Positions 8,300-16,728 of a stretch of 45,111 nt of DNA are shown one piece after another. The notes below the pieces were generated by a model. The model searched no databases and was not told the DNA's origin. It was given only the letters and a program-made list of their open reading frames with translations. Every line of letters starts with the position of its first letter. The first letter of the stretch is position 1. The DNA comes from Candidatus Aquitaenariimonas noxiae. GTDB lineage: Bacteria > Omnitrophota > Gorgyraeia > Aquitaenariimonadales > Aquitaenariimonadaceae. A program made the translations under genes and the position numbers. The stretch is from positions 1 through 45,111 of the forward strand of contig PEWV01000020.1 in assembly GCA_002780005.1 (NCBI GenBank). Reading direction: 5' to 3'.

Positions 8300-9400
8300 A
8301 TGAATAAAAAACGCATCGTATTGATGGTTGAAAACTTTTTCATAGGGCCTTTCGAAAAACAGGGATTTGAGGTATTGTATGCGTTAGAGTTTGCCCACAG
8401 TATGTTTTATGGGACCAATAAATCAATCCCAGCAAACCTAAAGGAATTTAAGGAGTGTTTAGATTCATTTCGAGACCAGATATTACAGTTTAATCCTGAT
8501 TATTTTTTGGCGGACGCTGGATTTTTTAACGACATGCTAATGCGAGCCGGAAATATCGTAAGGCGCCGAGTGGCTATAATGCTCGAGAATTTTATAAAAG
8601 AATTGAACGTAAAAGGTATCAGAACGATCGTAATTTGCGTAGATGATCCGCGCCAGCATATCGTAGGCAGGTACTATTTAGGCCTTAGCGGTATTAGAAA
8701 TGCCTTTCAGGCCGTAGCCACGCATACAATGCAGTCCGAATTGGAACAAAGAAATCATGGGCAAAAGGTGATATTTTTTCCGAATTATGTCAGAATGCCT
8801 TTTGAGAAACCAGTTCGGGGTATAAAAGATTCATTGCTTGAGGACAAGATCCGGAATTCAGTGTTTAATTTTGACCTATTTTTTGTAGGTGCTATGCCAT
8901 ATCGAAGAAAAGCGTTTTTTTGGCGCCTTTCCAAAAAATTTCGATCTTTAGATTATTTCTTCGGAAGTAAAGATTTTTTCTTTACATCGCGGAAGAAAAT
9001 AGATTTTGATATACTCAACAAGTTCCATTTAAATGAGATCTATAAAAGGGCGCGTATCAATATTGTATACGGCAGCCAGAATGACTTTCATTTTAATAAA
9101 ACGTGGGGGGTAACAGACAGGGTTTTCAACATAGCCTATTGCCACGGATTTTTTCTGTGTGACTATAGAAAACATTTTATAGATTTATTCGATGTTGATC
9201 CTGATTTGTATACCTTTAAGACATTCAACGAATGCTGTCAAAAGATACGATTATATTTGAAGGACGATGCGTTAAGAGAAAAGCTGTTAGAAAAGTTCTA
9301 TAAACAAGTCTTAGAGCGTCATACGATAGATAAAAGAGTTGAGGGATTCGTTGCTGATCTCAAAAAATATGGGGGTAATTGCCAGAATGGACAGGTTTAA
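8300..9400 (+). CDS. CgeB-like glycosyltransferase family protein, copy 2
   Basis: This 366-residue protein is a paralogue of the product of 4611-5681: MVENFFIGPFEKQGFEVLYA at the start, FNPDYFLADAGFF, FGSKDFFFTS, then INIVYGSQ, WGVTDRVFNIAYCHGFF and YRKHFIDLFDVDPDLY near the end. These are CgeB/Glyco_trans_1_2 features. The start is one base after the previous stop, without a clear ribosome binding site, so translation is probably coupled. As for the other copy, its role in polysaccharide assembly is inferred from family and context. Confidence 0.78.
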   Translation: MNKKRIVLMVENFFIGPFEKQGFEVLYALEFAHSMFYGTNKSIPANLKEFKECLDSFRDQILQFNPDYFLADAGFFNDMLMRAGNIVRRRVAIMLENFIKELNVKGIRTIVICVDDPRQHIVGRYYLGLSGIRNAFQAVATHTMQSELEQRNHGQKVIFFPNYVRMPFEKPVRGIKDSLLEDKIRNSVFNFDLFFVGAMPYRRKAFFWRLSKKFRSLDYFFGSKDFFFTSRKKIDFDILNKFHLNEIYKRARINIVYGSQNDFHFNKTWGVTDRVFNIAYCHGFFLCDYRKHFIDLFDVDPDLYTFKTFNECCQKIRLYLKDDALREKLLEKFYKQVLERHTIDKRVEGFVADLKKYGGNCQNGQV

Positions 9401-10610
9401 TGCTTTTGACCAAGATACGGTGGATGAATTAGTTAAGCGCAGGAAGGTCACTGCGAAGGACGCGGAATATATAGTTCCTAGAGAAAATAGGGCATTGCAA
9501 GTATCTATTTTTTTACTATTCATTCTTTCGCTAGCGTTTATCTTTCTTCCCATAACGGGCAACTATCCCGAGATCGTATCTATCAGTTCCTTAACTTTAA
9601 TTATAGCCTCCATATTCTTTGTTTACGATTTTTTTAATGATCGGTTTATACGAAAACGCACTTATAAGCGGGACCTATGGTTGCTTAAGGTCCAGCTCGA
9701 GTGTAATGATATCCAGCGCTTTTATAGCTCGATCCATACCGCGCATTCTCAGGAAATTTTTGCGAAACAAAATCTAAGAAACTGGGTAAGGCGGATGGAT
9801 CTAGTCTCCCCGTCGCGGCAAGTAATTATATCTTATTTCTTGGATAAGCTTAATGTCAAAGGAAAATGTCTTGTCGACTTAGGATATGGGCATAAAAGGG
9901 AGCTTAAAGTATTGGCCCGTTGCAATAATAAGGTGTATGGTTTAGATCTAAACATGACAACCCTGACGGATTCGATAGCTTCGTATCCATGCGTTTCCCA
10001 AGGCAATGTAGAGCGCGTCCCTTTTAAATCTAATTCATTCGATTGGGCGTTTTTTCTTGAAGTTATGGAACATCTTACCTATCCTAAAAACGCCAGAGCT
10101 GAAATACGCAGAATTCTAAAGCCCGGCGGTTTTTTATTCCTTACTACGCCTAGCCAGAACAGGATACAGATGTATCAATTTCTCAATCCCATAAAGTTTT
10201 TTACAAAGTGTTTAAGTTTTTGGTTTGAAGGCTTGCTAGATCCTAAGTTATTGGTAAACCTTATGCGCGGCCACTATTATTTTCATACCGATTTTACAAT
10301 CAATGAACTGCGGAAATTTCTTGAAAGTGAAAAGTTTAAAATTCAAATTTGGACAACTTATGGAATTGGCGGATGGATTATAAGCGTGTTAGCTAAGATC
10401 GATCCGCATGTAAGAAAAATTCTCCGAGAAGTCAGCCTTATGGACCGCGAAGGAATTAAGGGGGAGGCCTATAGCAGCACGAGATCCGCCTTATCCGAAA
10501 TAGAGATTAAGTACGGAAAAAAACTGGCTGGCATTAACATATTTTTACAGAAAATACCTTTTGTTAGATTGATCGGCACGAACCATCTAATAATAGCTGA
10601 AAAGACATAA
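9387..10610 (+). CDS. membrane-anchored SAM-dependent methyltransferase
   Basis: With the ATG at 9387 the protein has 407 residues. An N-terminal part of about 160 residues contains two hydrophobic helices (about 38-56, VSIFLLFILSLAFIFLP, and about 63-82, IVSISSLTLIIASIFFVYDF) separated by a short loop. This is followed by a class I methyltransferase: LVDLGYGHKRELKV near 162, VYGLDLNM, WAFFLEVMEHLTYPKNA and RRILKPGGFLFLTTPS. The helical hairpin should hold the catalytic domain at the inner membrane, which suits a lipid-linked glycan acceptor. In-frame starts also exist at 9339 (TTG) and 9369 (ATG). I chose 9387 because a GGGGG lies 11 bases before it; it overlaps the previous gene by 14 bp. 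Confidence 0.82.
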   Translation: MDRFNAFDQDTVDELVKRRKVTAKDAEYIVPRENRALQVSIFLLFILSLAFIFLPITGNYPEIVSISSLTLIIASIFFVYDFFNDRFIRKRTYKRDLWLLKVQLECNDIQRFYSSIHTAHSQEIFAKQNLRNWVRRMDLVSPSRQVIISYFLDKLNVKGKCLVDLGYGHKRELKVLARCNNKVYGLDLNMTTLTDSIASYPCVSQGNVERVPFKSNSFDWAFFLEVMEHLTYPKNARAEIRRILKPGGFLFLTTPSQNRIQMYQFLNPIKFFTKCLSFWFEGLLDPKLLVNLMRGHYYFHTDFTINELRKFLESEKFKIQIWTTYGIGGWIISVLAKIDPHVRKILREVSLMDREGIKGEAYSSTRSALSEIEIKYGKKLAGINIFLQKIPFVRLIGTNHLIIAEKT

Positions 10611-10634
10611 AATACTTAAATAGCACAAAAAATT

Positions 10635-11453
10635 ATGACGCAAAATATAGAATACGATGAAAAATGGTTTAAGAATCAATATGGGCGCGTATTAGCTGAT
10701 AAAGAGACCGACTGGCTGGAGTATAAGAAAATATCGAAATTTTCAAGCAAAGGGTTAAGCAGAAAATCAGTAGTGCTTGAAGTGGGATGCGGCATGGGTA
10801 CGTTAAGCTACAGATTGTCTGAATGTTTTGATTACGTTATCGGATTGGACTTGTCAGAGTTTGGCTGCTCTAAAGCCAAAACCCTGTATCGCGAAAGAAA
10901 TATAAAGTTTATTGTCGCAAATGCCCAAAATATGCCTTTTAAATCATCTGTATTTGACTCTGTAGTGATAAGCAACGTATTAGAACACCTAACTGATTCC
11001 GAAACCGAAATTGTGCAGAGAGAAAGTTGCAGGGTTATGAAAGCCGGTGGCCAACTAACAGTTGTGCAGCCAGTATATGTGAATAGGAGCGTTGCGGACA
11101 AAATTTTATTACTTTTATTTGCGTCAAAAAGAGATAGGCAAATATTCTATTATATGCGTAAATCATTAAAAGCGGCCAGAAAAAATAATCCCCAAGTCGA
11201 TTTTCATCATCTCGCTAAAATAGGGGACCCTACTCATAAAAGAATGTATGATGAAAAATTGTTGACGGATGAATTAAAAAAGGCCGGGTTCGGAAGGTTT
11301 GAGTTCGCTAAGCGAAAAATATTCTCAATTTTATTTTTTAATAATGAGAACTTATTCCGGGTGTATGTCAATTTTTATTTAAAAGCGCCAGAGATGATAC
11401 GAAGAATGTTTTTAATGGAGATAGGCGGCTGGGTCAGGGCTACAAAATTATAG
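10635..11453 (+). CDS. SAM-dependent methyltransferase, 'FHHL' family copy 2
   Basis: This 272-residue protein has motif I VVLEVGCGMGTLSYRL from about residue 46, VIGLDLSEFG, VFDSVVISNVLEHLTDSE and VMKAGGQLTVVQP. It shares VDFHHLAKIGDPTHKRMYDE and the C-terminal RRMFLMEIGGWVRA with the methyltransferase at 7462-8298, so the two are paralogues over their whole length. The Shine-Dalgarno region is weak. The two copies may modify different positions of the same glycan; this is an inference from duplication plus divergence. Confidence 0.87.
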   Translation: MTQNIEYDEKWFKNQYGRVLADKETDWLEYKKISKFSSKGLSRKSVVLEVGCGMGTLSYRLSECFDYVIGLDLSEFGCSKAKTLYRERNIKFIVANAQNMPFKSSVFDSVVISNVLEHLTDSETEIVQRESCRVMKAGGQLTVVQPVYVNRSVADKILLLLFASKRDRQIFYYMRKSLKAARKNNPQVDFHHLAKIGDPTHKRMYDEKLLTDELKKAGFGRFEFAKRKIFSILFFNNENLFRVYVNFYLKAPEMIRRMFLMEIGGWVRATKL

Positions 11454-11467
11454 GGAAATAATAATAA

Positions 11468-12337
11468 ATGCTGAAGGTATCAGTTATTATACCGACATGT
11501 AAGAGAGATGAAAGTCTGATCGGGACTCTAAAGTCGATTCTCAATCAAACATATTTCGATTATGAAATTATTATTATAGATCAAAACGATGTGGTAAGTT
11601 CGAATCTCGCGAATCTGATTAATAATAATAAGGAAAAAATAAAACATTTTAATGTTGATTTTCAAAGCGGCGCTCGCGGGCGTAATGAAGGCATGAAGTT
11701 GGCCCGGGGCAAAATACTTATTTTTTGTGACGACGATATAGAAGCGGCTAAAAATTTTATAGAAAGCCACTATAATAATTATTCTGACCCACGAATAGGC
11801 GGCGTTGCCGGGAGGGTGACGACAGATAGCGATATTCCTGTTTCAGGCGGGCAGAAAATAGGCATTATCCGCAAATGGGATGCAAAAGTCATATCAAATT
11901 TTAACTCCACCGTTAGAGCAGAAGTCGAACATGCATGGGGATGCAACATGTCATTCCGTAAAAATTTGTTGATAAAAGCTGGCGGATTTGACGAGCGACT
12001 TAGAGGCACCCAGTCTTTTGATGATGCTTCGGCATGTTTTGCAGTAAGACGACTGGGGTACAAGATAGTTTTTGATCCGCTTGCCGAAGTTAAACATCTT
12101 TTTGCCCCAAGCGGCGGGTGCCGTGACATGTCTTTTGCAAAAAAAATGTACTGGTTTTATCATAATTACATGATATTTCATCTTCGATTTATGCCGAGGT
12201 TGCTACTTCCGATATTTCTTGCGAAAAAAATATTAGGTATTACAAGTTTAAGTATTAGAAAAAAAGACTTTAAAGTTATTTCGCTCTGCATCAAAGGATT
12301 GATCGATGGATTACGGGATTACAGGCAAAAAACTTAA
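11468..12337 (+). CDS. GT2 family glycosyltransferase
   Basis: This 289-residue protein has the GT-A start VSVIIPTCKRDESLIGTLKS, the nucleotide-binding ILIFCDDDIEAAKNF with its acidic triad, and HAWGCNMSFRKNLLIKAGGF followed by DERL, the usual acceptor-side block. The C-terminal 70 residues are hydrophobic and basic (FHLRFMPRLLLPIFLAKKIL), so the enzyme probably sits on the membrane. It overlaps the next GT4 gene by 32 bp. Rhamnosyl- or glycosyl-transfer to a growing chain is likely; the sugar is unknown. Confidence 0.9.
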   Translation: MLKVSVIIPTCKRDESLIGTLKSILNQTYFDYEIIIIDQNDVVSSNLANLINNNKEKIKHFNVDFQSGARGRNEGMKLARGKILIFCDDDIEAAKNFIESHYNNYSDPRIGGVAGRVTTDSDIPVSGGQKIGIIRKWDAKVISNFNSTVRAEVEHAWGCNMSFRKNLLIKAGGFDERLRGTQSFDDASACFAVRRLGYKIVFDPLAEVKHLFAPSGGCRDMSFAKKMYWFYHNYMIFHLRFMPRLLLPIFLAKKILGITSLSIRKKDFKVISLCIKGLIDGLRDYRQKT

Positions 12338-13562
12338 AATATTATTCGCCGTCAACGAAATATTCCCTGATTTACGCGGCGGAGTGCACACATACGTATA
12401 TGAAGTCGCTAAAAGATTAGCGATAAACGGGCATACCATATTTATTTTGGCAAAGAAAATACGCAGCGATTTGAAAGATAAGGAAGTCATAGACGGGATT
12501 AACATATACAGGTATAATTTTAAGCAATATAAACTCGGTTTTTTAACGCATATATCCTCTATAATAAATATGCATAAGAAATTCGAGGAACTGATGAAAG
12601 ATAATTCTTTTGATCTTATAAGTGTGCATTCGCCGCATGCAGCGTTCGGGATAAACCTGTCAGCCAAGGGAAAAGCCTTACCCAGGATATACACTTTCCA
12701 TGCCCTGCTTCATCGGGAAGAATTTTTGACAGTTTATGGAAGAAAATATCTTTGGTACCAGTGGAGGAGATATATAAAGCCGCTGTGGCTGCCGATTTAT
12801 TTCTTTCTAATGAAGCGTTTGGAAAATTTCGGATTGAAAAGATGCGAAAAAATAGTATTATTGTCTAGTTTCACATCCGAGTGTCTTGTAGAGACCCATC
12901 ACATAGCAAAAAATAAGATCGTAGAAATACCGAGCGGCGTTGATGTGAATCGGTTCAAGCCCGCGACCGATAAAAACGCCGTTCGCAGAAAATTGGAGCT
13001 GCCTTTGGAAAAATCGATTCTAATAACTGTTCGACGGCTTGTGCCGAGAATGGGCCTGGATAACCTTATTAAAGCGATGCCAGCGGTTTTTGAGAGCTAC
13101 CCAAACGCTATTCTATTAATCGGCGGAGAAGGGCCGTTAAAATTAGAACTTCAAACTTTGATATTTAAACTGAAGTTAAAGGATCGCGTAACTCTGGTTG
13201 GGCCTATAACCGACGAAGAATTACCTTTGTATTATCAGGCATCCGATTTGTTTATTTTGCCTACAAGGGCGCTGGAAGGTTTTGGCATAGTGACGTTGGA
13301 GGCTTTGTCGTGCGGTACACCTGTCTTGGGGACGCCGGTGGGCGCGACAGTAGAAATTTTGAGTAAATTCGATAAAAACTTGCTTTTCAAAGATATTTCG
13401 TCCGATTCAATGTCAAATAAGATTGTAGAATATTTGATCAACTCGAGCAAGAGAATAGGCGTTCAGGGCAGGTGTCGTCAGTTTATAGTCGATAATTATT
13501 CATGGGAAAAAATAATATTAATGATAGAAAAATTATTTTTGGAGGTCTGTGGGAATGGATGA
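12306..13562 (+). CDS. GT4 family glycosyltransferase
   Basis: This 418-residue protein has the GT-B fold. Its N-terminal domain starts with ILFAVNEIFPDLRGGVHTYV, whose glycine loop is typical. The C-terminal donor-binding domain has PSGVDVNRFKPAT, TVRRLVPRMGLDNLIKAMPA, GGEGPL and EGFGIVTLEALSCGTPVLGT with the EX7E motif. ATG 12306 lies inside the preceding gene (32-bp overlap); no good later start exists before the domain begins. The role is sugar transfer during polysaccharide assembly; the donor is unknown. Confidence 0.92.
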   Translation: MDYGITGKKLKILFAVNEIFPDLRGGVHTYVYEVAKRLAINGHTIFILAKKIRSDLKDKEVIDGINIYRYNFKQYKLGFLTHISSIINMHKKFEELMKDNSFDLISVHSPHAAFGINLSAKGKALPRIYTFHALLHREEFLTVYGRKYLWYQWRRYIKPLWLPIYFFLMKRLENFGLKRCEKIVLLSSFTSECLVETHHIAKNKIVEIPSGVDVNRFKPATDKNAVRRKLELPLEKSILITVRRLVPRMGLDNLIKAMPAVFESYPNAILLIGGEGPLKLELQTLIFKLKLKDRVTLVGPITDEELPLYYQASDLFILPTRALEGFGIVTLEALSCGTPVLGTPVGATVEILSKFDKNLLFKDISSDSMSNKIVEYLINSSKRIGVQGRCRQFIVDNYSWEKIILMIEKLFLEVCGNG

Positions 13563-14469
13563 AAAAAAAATAACTTTAGATATGGAAAAAAGGAAATGCC
13601 CACTTTGCAATACCGAAAGCGGGCGCATCATTTATGCGGAATGCGGTTTTTCTCTTCGCGCATGTGTGGATTGCAGCTTTATCTATATGGACCCTATTCC
13701 TACATTTTTGGCCCTTCAAAAAATATATGACGACAAATGCGATTTTTCTGATGAGGTGATGAAAAGGGCAATTAAAGGGCTTGAGGATTGGGGGCGGGAG
13801 TTGTTTTATGATAGGGTACAGGCGCTGAAGAAATATAAGGATAAAGGCAAGGTTTTGGATGTAGGGTGCAATTTTGGGTTTTTCCTTAAAATGCTTGAGA
13901 ACGCCGGTTACGAAGTTTATGGTACCGATATATCAGAACCTGTGGTGAGGTATGCTCAAAAAAATATGGGTTTGAAAGTAATTAATTCTACTATCTGCGA
14001 AGCAAAATTTCCGGCAGAATATTTTGATATCGTTACGATGTTTGATGTCCTGGAGCATTTGTCTGACCCATTTTCAGATATCGCGGAAGTATATCGAATC
14101 CTAAAAAAAGGTGGGTTATTTTTATTAACCGTACCTAATTCAGGGGTGCATCTTTTAAAATCTAAGATTGTAAGTTTATTGCCATTTTTAAAATATTATA
14201 AGGGTAATTTCACGGGAACGCCTTTCAAGGCAAATGAGATGGGTCTGCCGTATCATATAAATCATTTTACGCCGAAGACCATCAGAAAAATGCTTATGAA
14301 GGCCGGCTTCAAGAAAATAGACTTTGATATCGCGAAAGACAGAAAATATGACGGCAGGATTATTCGCGGTTGCCTGCGTAAGCTATACGGTTTTATAACG
14401 AGGGTAGCGTTTAAATTTTTTGGTTTATACATAGCTTCGGAATTATCGGTTTGCGCTACAAAGGAATGA
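13555..14469 (+). CDS. zinc-ribbon SAM methyltransferase (Methyltransf_23 type)
   Basis: This 304-residue protein begins with a small zinc-binding unit, Cys15-x2-Cys18 and Cys37-x2-Cys40 (CPLCN and CVDC). A class I methyltransferase follows: KVLDVGCNFGFFLKMLENAG, VYGTDIS, FDIVTMFDVLEHLSDP and RILKKGGLFLLTVPN. This arrangement is common among methyltransferases in O-antigen and nucleotide-sugar clusters. ATG 13555 is preferred over GTG 13549 because GGAGG at 13541-13545 sits nine bases before the ATG and only three before the GTG. It overlaps the preceding GT4 gene by 8 bp and shares ATGA with the following one. Confidence 0.88.
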   Translation: MDEKKITLDMEKRKCPLCNTESGRIIYAECGFSLRACVDCSFIYMDPIPTFLALQKIYDDKCDFSDEVMKRAIKGLEDWGRELFYDRVQALKKYKDKGKVLDVGCNFGFFLKMLENAGYEVYGTDISEPVVRYAQKNMGLKVINSTICEAKFPAEYFDIVTMFDVLEHLSDPFSDIAEVYRILKKGGLFLLTVPNSGVHLLKSKIVSLLPFLKYYKGNFTGTPFKANEMGLPYHINHFTPKTIRKMLMKAGFKKIDFDIAKDRKYDGRIIRGCLRKLYGFITRVAFKFFGLYIASELSVCATKE

Positions 14470-15671
14470 TCAAGAGTGCAAAAATGAATCAATTTGAGAG
14501 TAGGAAAGATCGAAAACAAGCATATAGAATATGCATGATAAGCGGTGCCTATCCTCCGCTTAGAGACGGGATAGGTGATTATACATTTAAACTGCTTGAA
14601 AATTTAAAAAAATCAGACTTGGACATAACGTTGCTTACATCACGCATAGAAGGCTTAGAACAAAATGAAGAGAACTTTAGAATCATTCCGGCTGTTAAAA
14701 GGTGGAATATTTTCGCTGTATATATGATTCTAAAATTAATAAAACAAGAACAGTTCGATATTATTCATATGCAATACCCGTCGAGTCGATACCAAAGGAC
14801 TTTAAGCTTTGCTTTCCTGCCTTTATTGGTTAGGATATTTGAAAGGAAAACCAGAATTGTAATCACTATTCATGAATTTTCTATAGCTTATCCTATCAAT
14901 CGGCTTAGGCAGCTTTTACTCGCATATTTCAGCGATCAAGTTATTGTTAGCGATAAAGGGGATTTTGATAAGATAACAAAAGTATTAGCCAATGGCTTAG
15001 GCAAAACTAAAATTATTCCGATAGGCAGTAATATAGATGCGCGTGCGCCCAGCGAAAACAATAAGGGCCTATTCTTACAAGAAAATGGCTTTCGGCCCGA
15101 CAGGATAATTGTATCATTTTTTGGATTCATACACCCTAATAAAGGCGTGGAGACATTGTTAAAAGCAATTGCCGAGTTAAAGAAAACCGGCTCACCGATC
15201 ATATTATTAATGATAGCCGAACTCAACGCTCACAAAAATAGCTACCATAAAGATATAGAAGGGCTCATTGGATCGTTAGGAATAAAAGAATTAATATTTT
15301 GGACAGGTTACGGCAATGCCGCAGAAATTTCAAAGTTTTTATCCGTATCCGACATTTGCATACTACCTTTTATGGACGGTGTCACTTTTCGTCGTGGCAC
15401 GCTAATGGCGGCGCTCGTTCATGGATTGCCGGTTCTCTCGACAAAGGGCATAGATGTTCCTCCAAAACTGAAGCATAAAGAAAATATTTATCTGACCGAA
15501 ACCGGGAATTTTAATGATATGGCTAGCGGCGTGAAGGAGTTGATAGCGGATAGGGAAACGAGAAATCGGATAGCGAATAACGCTAAGAAATTGGCCGATG
15601 AATTTTCTTGGGATAAGATAGCCGCAGCACACAAAGAACTTTACCTGGATTTAATGAAGGGATGCCGATGA
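14466..15671 (+). CDS. GT4 family glycosyltransferase, 'RRG' subfamily copy 1
   Basis: This protein has about 401 residues. The N-terminal domain carries RICMISGAYPPLRDGIGDYT and FDIIHMQYPSSRYQ; the C-terminal domain has FFGFIHPNKGVETLLKAI and MDGVTFRRGTLMAALVHGLP. The usual EX7E pattern is replaced by the FRRG...A arrangement of a GT4 subfamily, also seen in the paralogue at 19274-20434, so the catalytic layout differs from the neighbouring GT4 enzymes. ATG 14466 overlaps the previous stop (ATGA). ATG 14484, with AAGAG seven bases upstream, is a credible alternative that would remove six residues. Confidence 0.88.
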   Translation: MIKSAKMNQFESRKDRKQAYRICMISGAYPPLRDGIGDYTFKLLENLKKSDLDITLLTSRIEGLEQNEENFRIIPAVKRWNIFAVYMILKLIKQEQFDIIHMQYPSSRYQRTLSFAFLPLLVRIFERKTRIVITIHEFSIAYPINRLRQLLLAYFSDQVIVSDKGDFDKITKVLANGLGKTKIIPIGSNIDARAPSENNKGLFLQENGFRPDRIIVSFFGFIHPNKGVETLLKAIAELKKTGSPIILLMIAELNAHKNSYHKDIEGLIGSLGIKELIFWTGYGNAAEISKFLSVSDICILPFMDGVTFRRGTLMAALVHGLPVLSTKGIDVPPKLKHKENIYLTETGNFNDMASGVKELIADRETRNRIANNAKKLADEFSWDKIAAAHKELYLDLMKGCR

Positions 15672-16708
15672 AAGAAGAGCTGCTTGATATTATTAAATGT
15701 CCGTCATGCAGCAGTTGCAGCAAAGAAAATTTCAATCTATTAAAAGACGAAACAGATAGTTCGGAGATAAGAAAAGGAAGGCTGGAGTGCGGTGCTTGTC
15801 GGCAAACGTTTTTTATAAAAAACGGTATATTGGATTTATTGTTTAAACCCAGCAAAGAGGTTCTCGACGAAACCGAAGGGATAGAGAAGGCTGCGAAAGA
15901 TTATAATCCAAATCACAACGATAGCATGCTTTTAGGTCTTCCCGAATCCGCAGAGACCCCCAACCCTTTAGACGCCGTTTATGGTTATTCCCTGAATTTC
16001 TATAAAGCGCTCGAATGTTTAAATATAGCCGGCAATGAATTCGTGTTAGATTTAGGGAGCGGCAACACCTGGAGCGCTAATAAGTTGGCCCAAAAAGGAT
16101 GTAAATGCGTAGCTTTAGATATTTCAGTGCCTAAGTTTAAAGGCCTGGAATCAGCGGATGTATATATGAAGAACAACGGCGTTTATTACGAGAGAATTGT
16201 TTCCGATATGAAAAATCTCCCGTTTATCGATGGAACCTTCGATATCGTTATGAGCAATTCATCAATACATCATTCCGCAGACCTTAAAGCAGTTCTCAAA
16301 GAGATAAAGAGGATACTTAGGGAAAAAAGCAGATTGATATTGATAAATGAACCGGTATGCGGTATATTTTCTCTTAGGAGAGGCAGTTCGCGCAAGCGAC
16401 TCCCGGGCTTTGTAGCCGAACTTCATTGGACCGAAAACATCTACTCTATATTTCAATATATGCGGTATATAAAAAAAGAAGGTTTTTCGATAAAGATATT
16501 GCACCCTCCTTCTATTGATAAAAAATTAGCGGATTTAAGTAAAATTAGCCCTAATTTTAAAAATAAGGGCCTAAAACACCGCTTAGGGTACCTTGTGTCA
16601 TTTTTTTGGGGAAGTGATATCTTTTCCGCCATTTTTAGGAAAATCATGTTTTGGCCGGCAATGGTATTTTTTGGTTTACCTCTTCTGTTAATAGCAGAAA
16701 AAAAGTAA
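15668..16708 (+). CDS. SAM methyltransferase with Trm112-like zinc ribbon
   Basis: This 346-residue protein opens with a Trm112-like metal-binding region: LLDIIKCPSCSSCSKE with Cys11 and Cys14, then Cys41 and Cys44 (CGACRQTFFIKNGILDLLF). The methyltransferase domain follows: FVLDLGSGNTWSANKLA, CVALDIS and FDIVMSNSSIHHSADLKAVL. The C-terminus is hydrophobic (WPAMVFFGLPLLLIAEKK), which may place it on the membrane. ATG 15668 forms an ATGA overlap with the previous stop and has AAGGG six bases upstream; ATG 15662 has no space for a binding site. It is the last methyltransferase before the polymerase gene. Confidence 0.87.
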   Translation: MKEELLDIIKCPSCSSCSKENFNLLKDETDSSEIRKGRLECGACRQTFFIKNGILDLLFKPSKEVLDETEGIEKAAKDYNPNHNDSMLLGLPESAETPNPLDAVYGYSLNFYKALECLNIAGNEFVLDLGSGNTWSANKLAQKGCKCVALDISVPKFKGLESADVYMKNNGVYYERIVSDMKNLPFIDGTFDIVMSNSSIHHSADLKAVLKEIKRILREKSRLILINEPVCGIFSLRRGSSRKRLPGFVAELHWTENIYSIFQYMRYIKKEGFSIKILHPPSIDKKLADLSKISPNFKNKGLKHRLGYLVSFFWGSDIFSAIFRKIMFWPAMVFFGLPLLLIAEKK

Positions 16709-16728
16709 CTTATGGATAATTAAACAAT

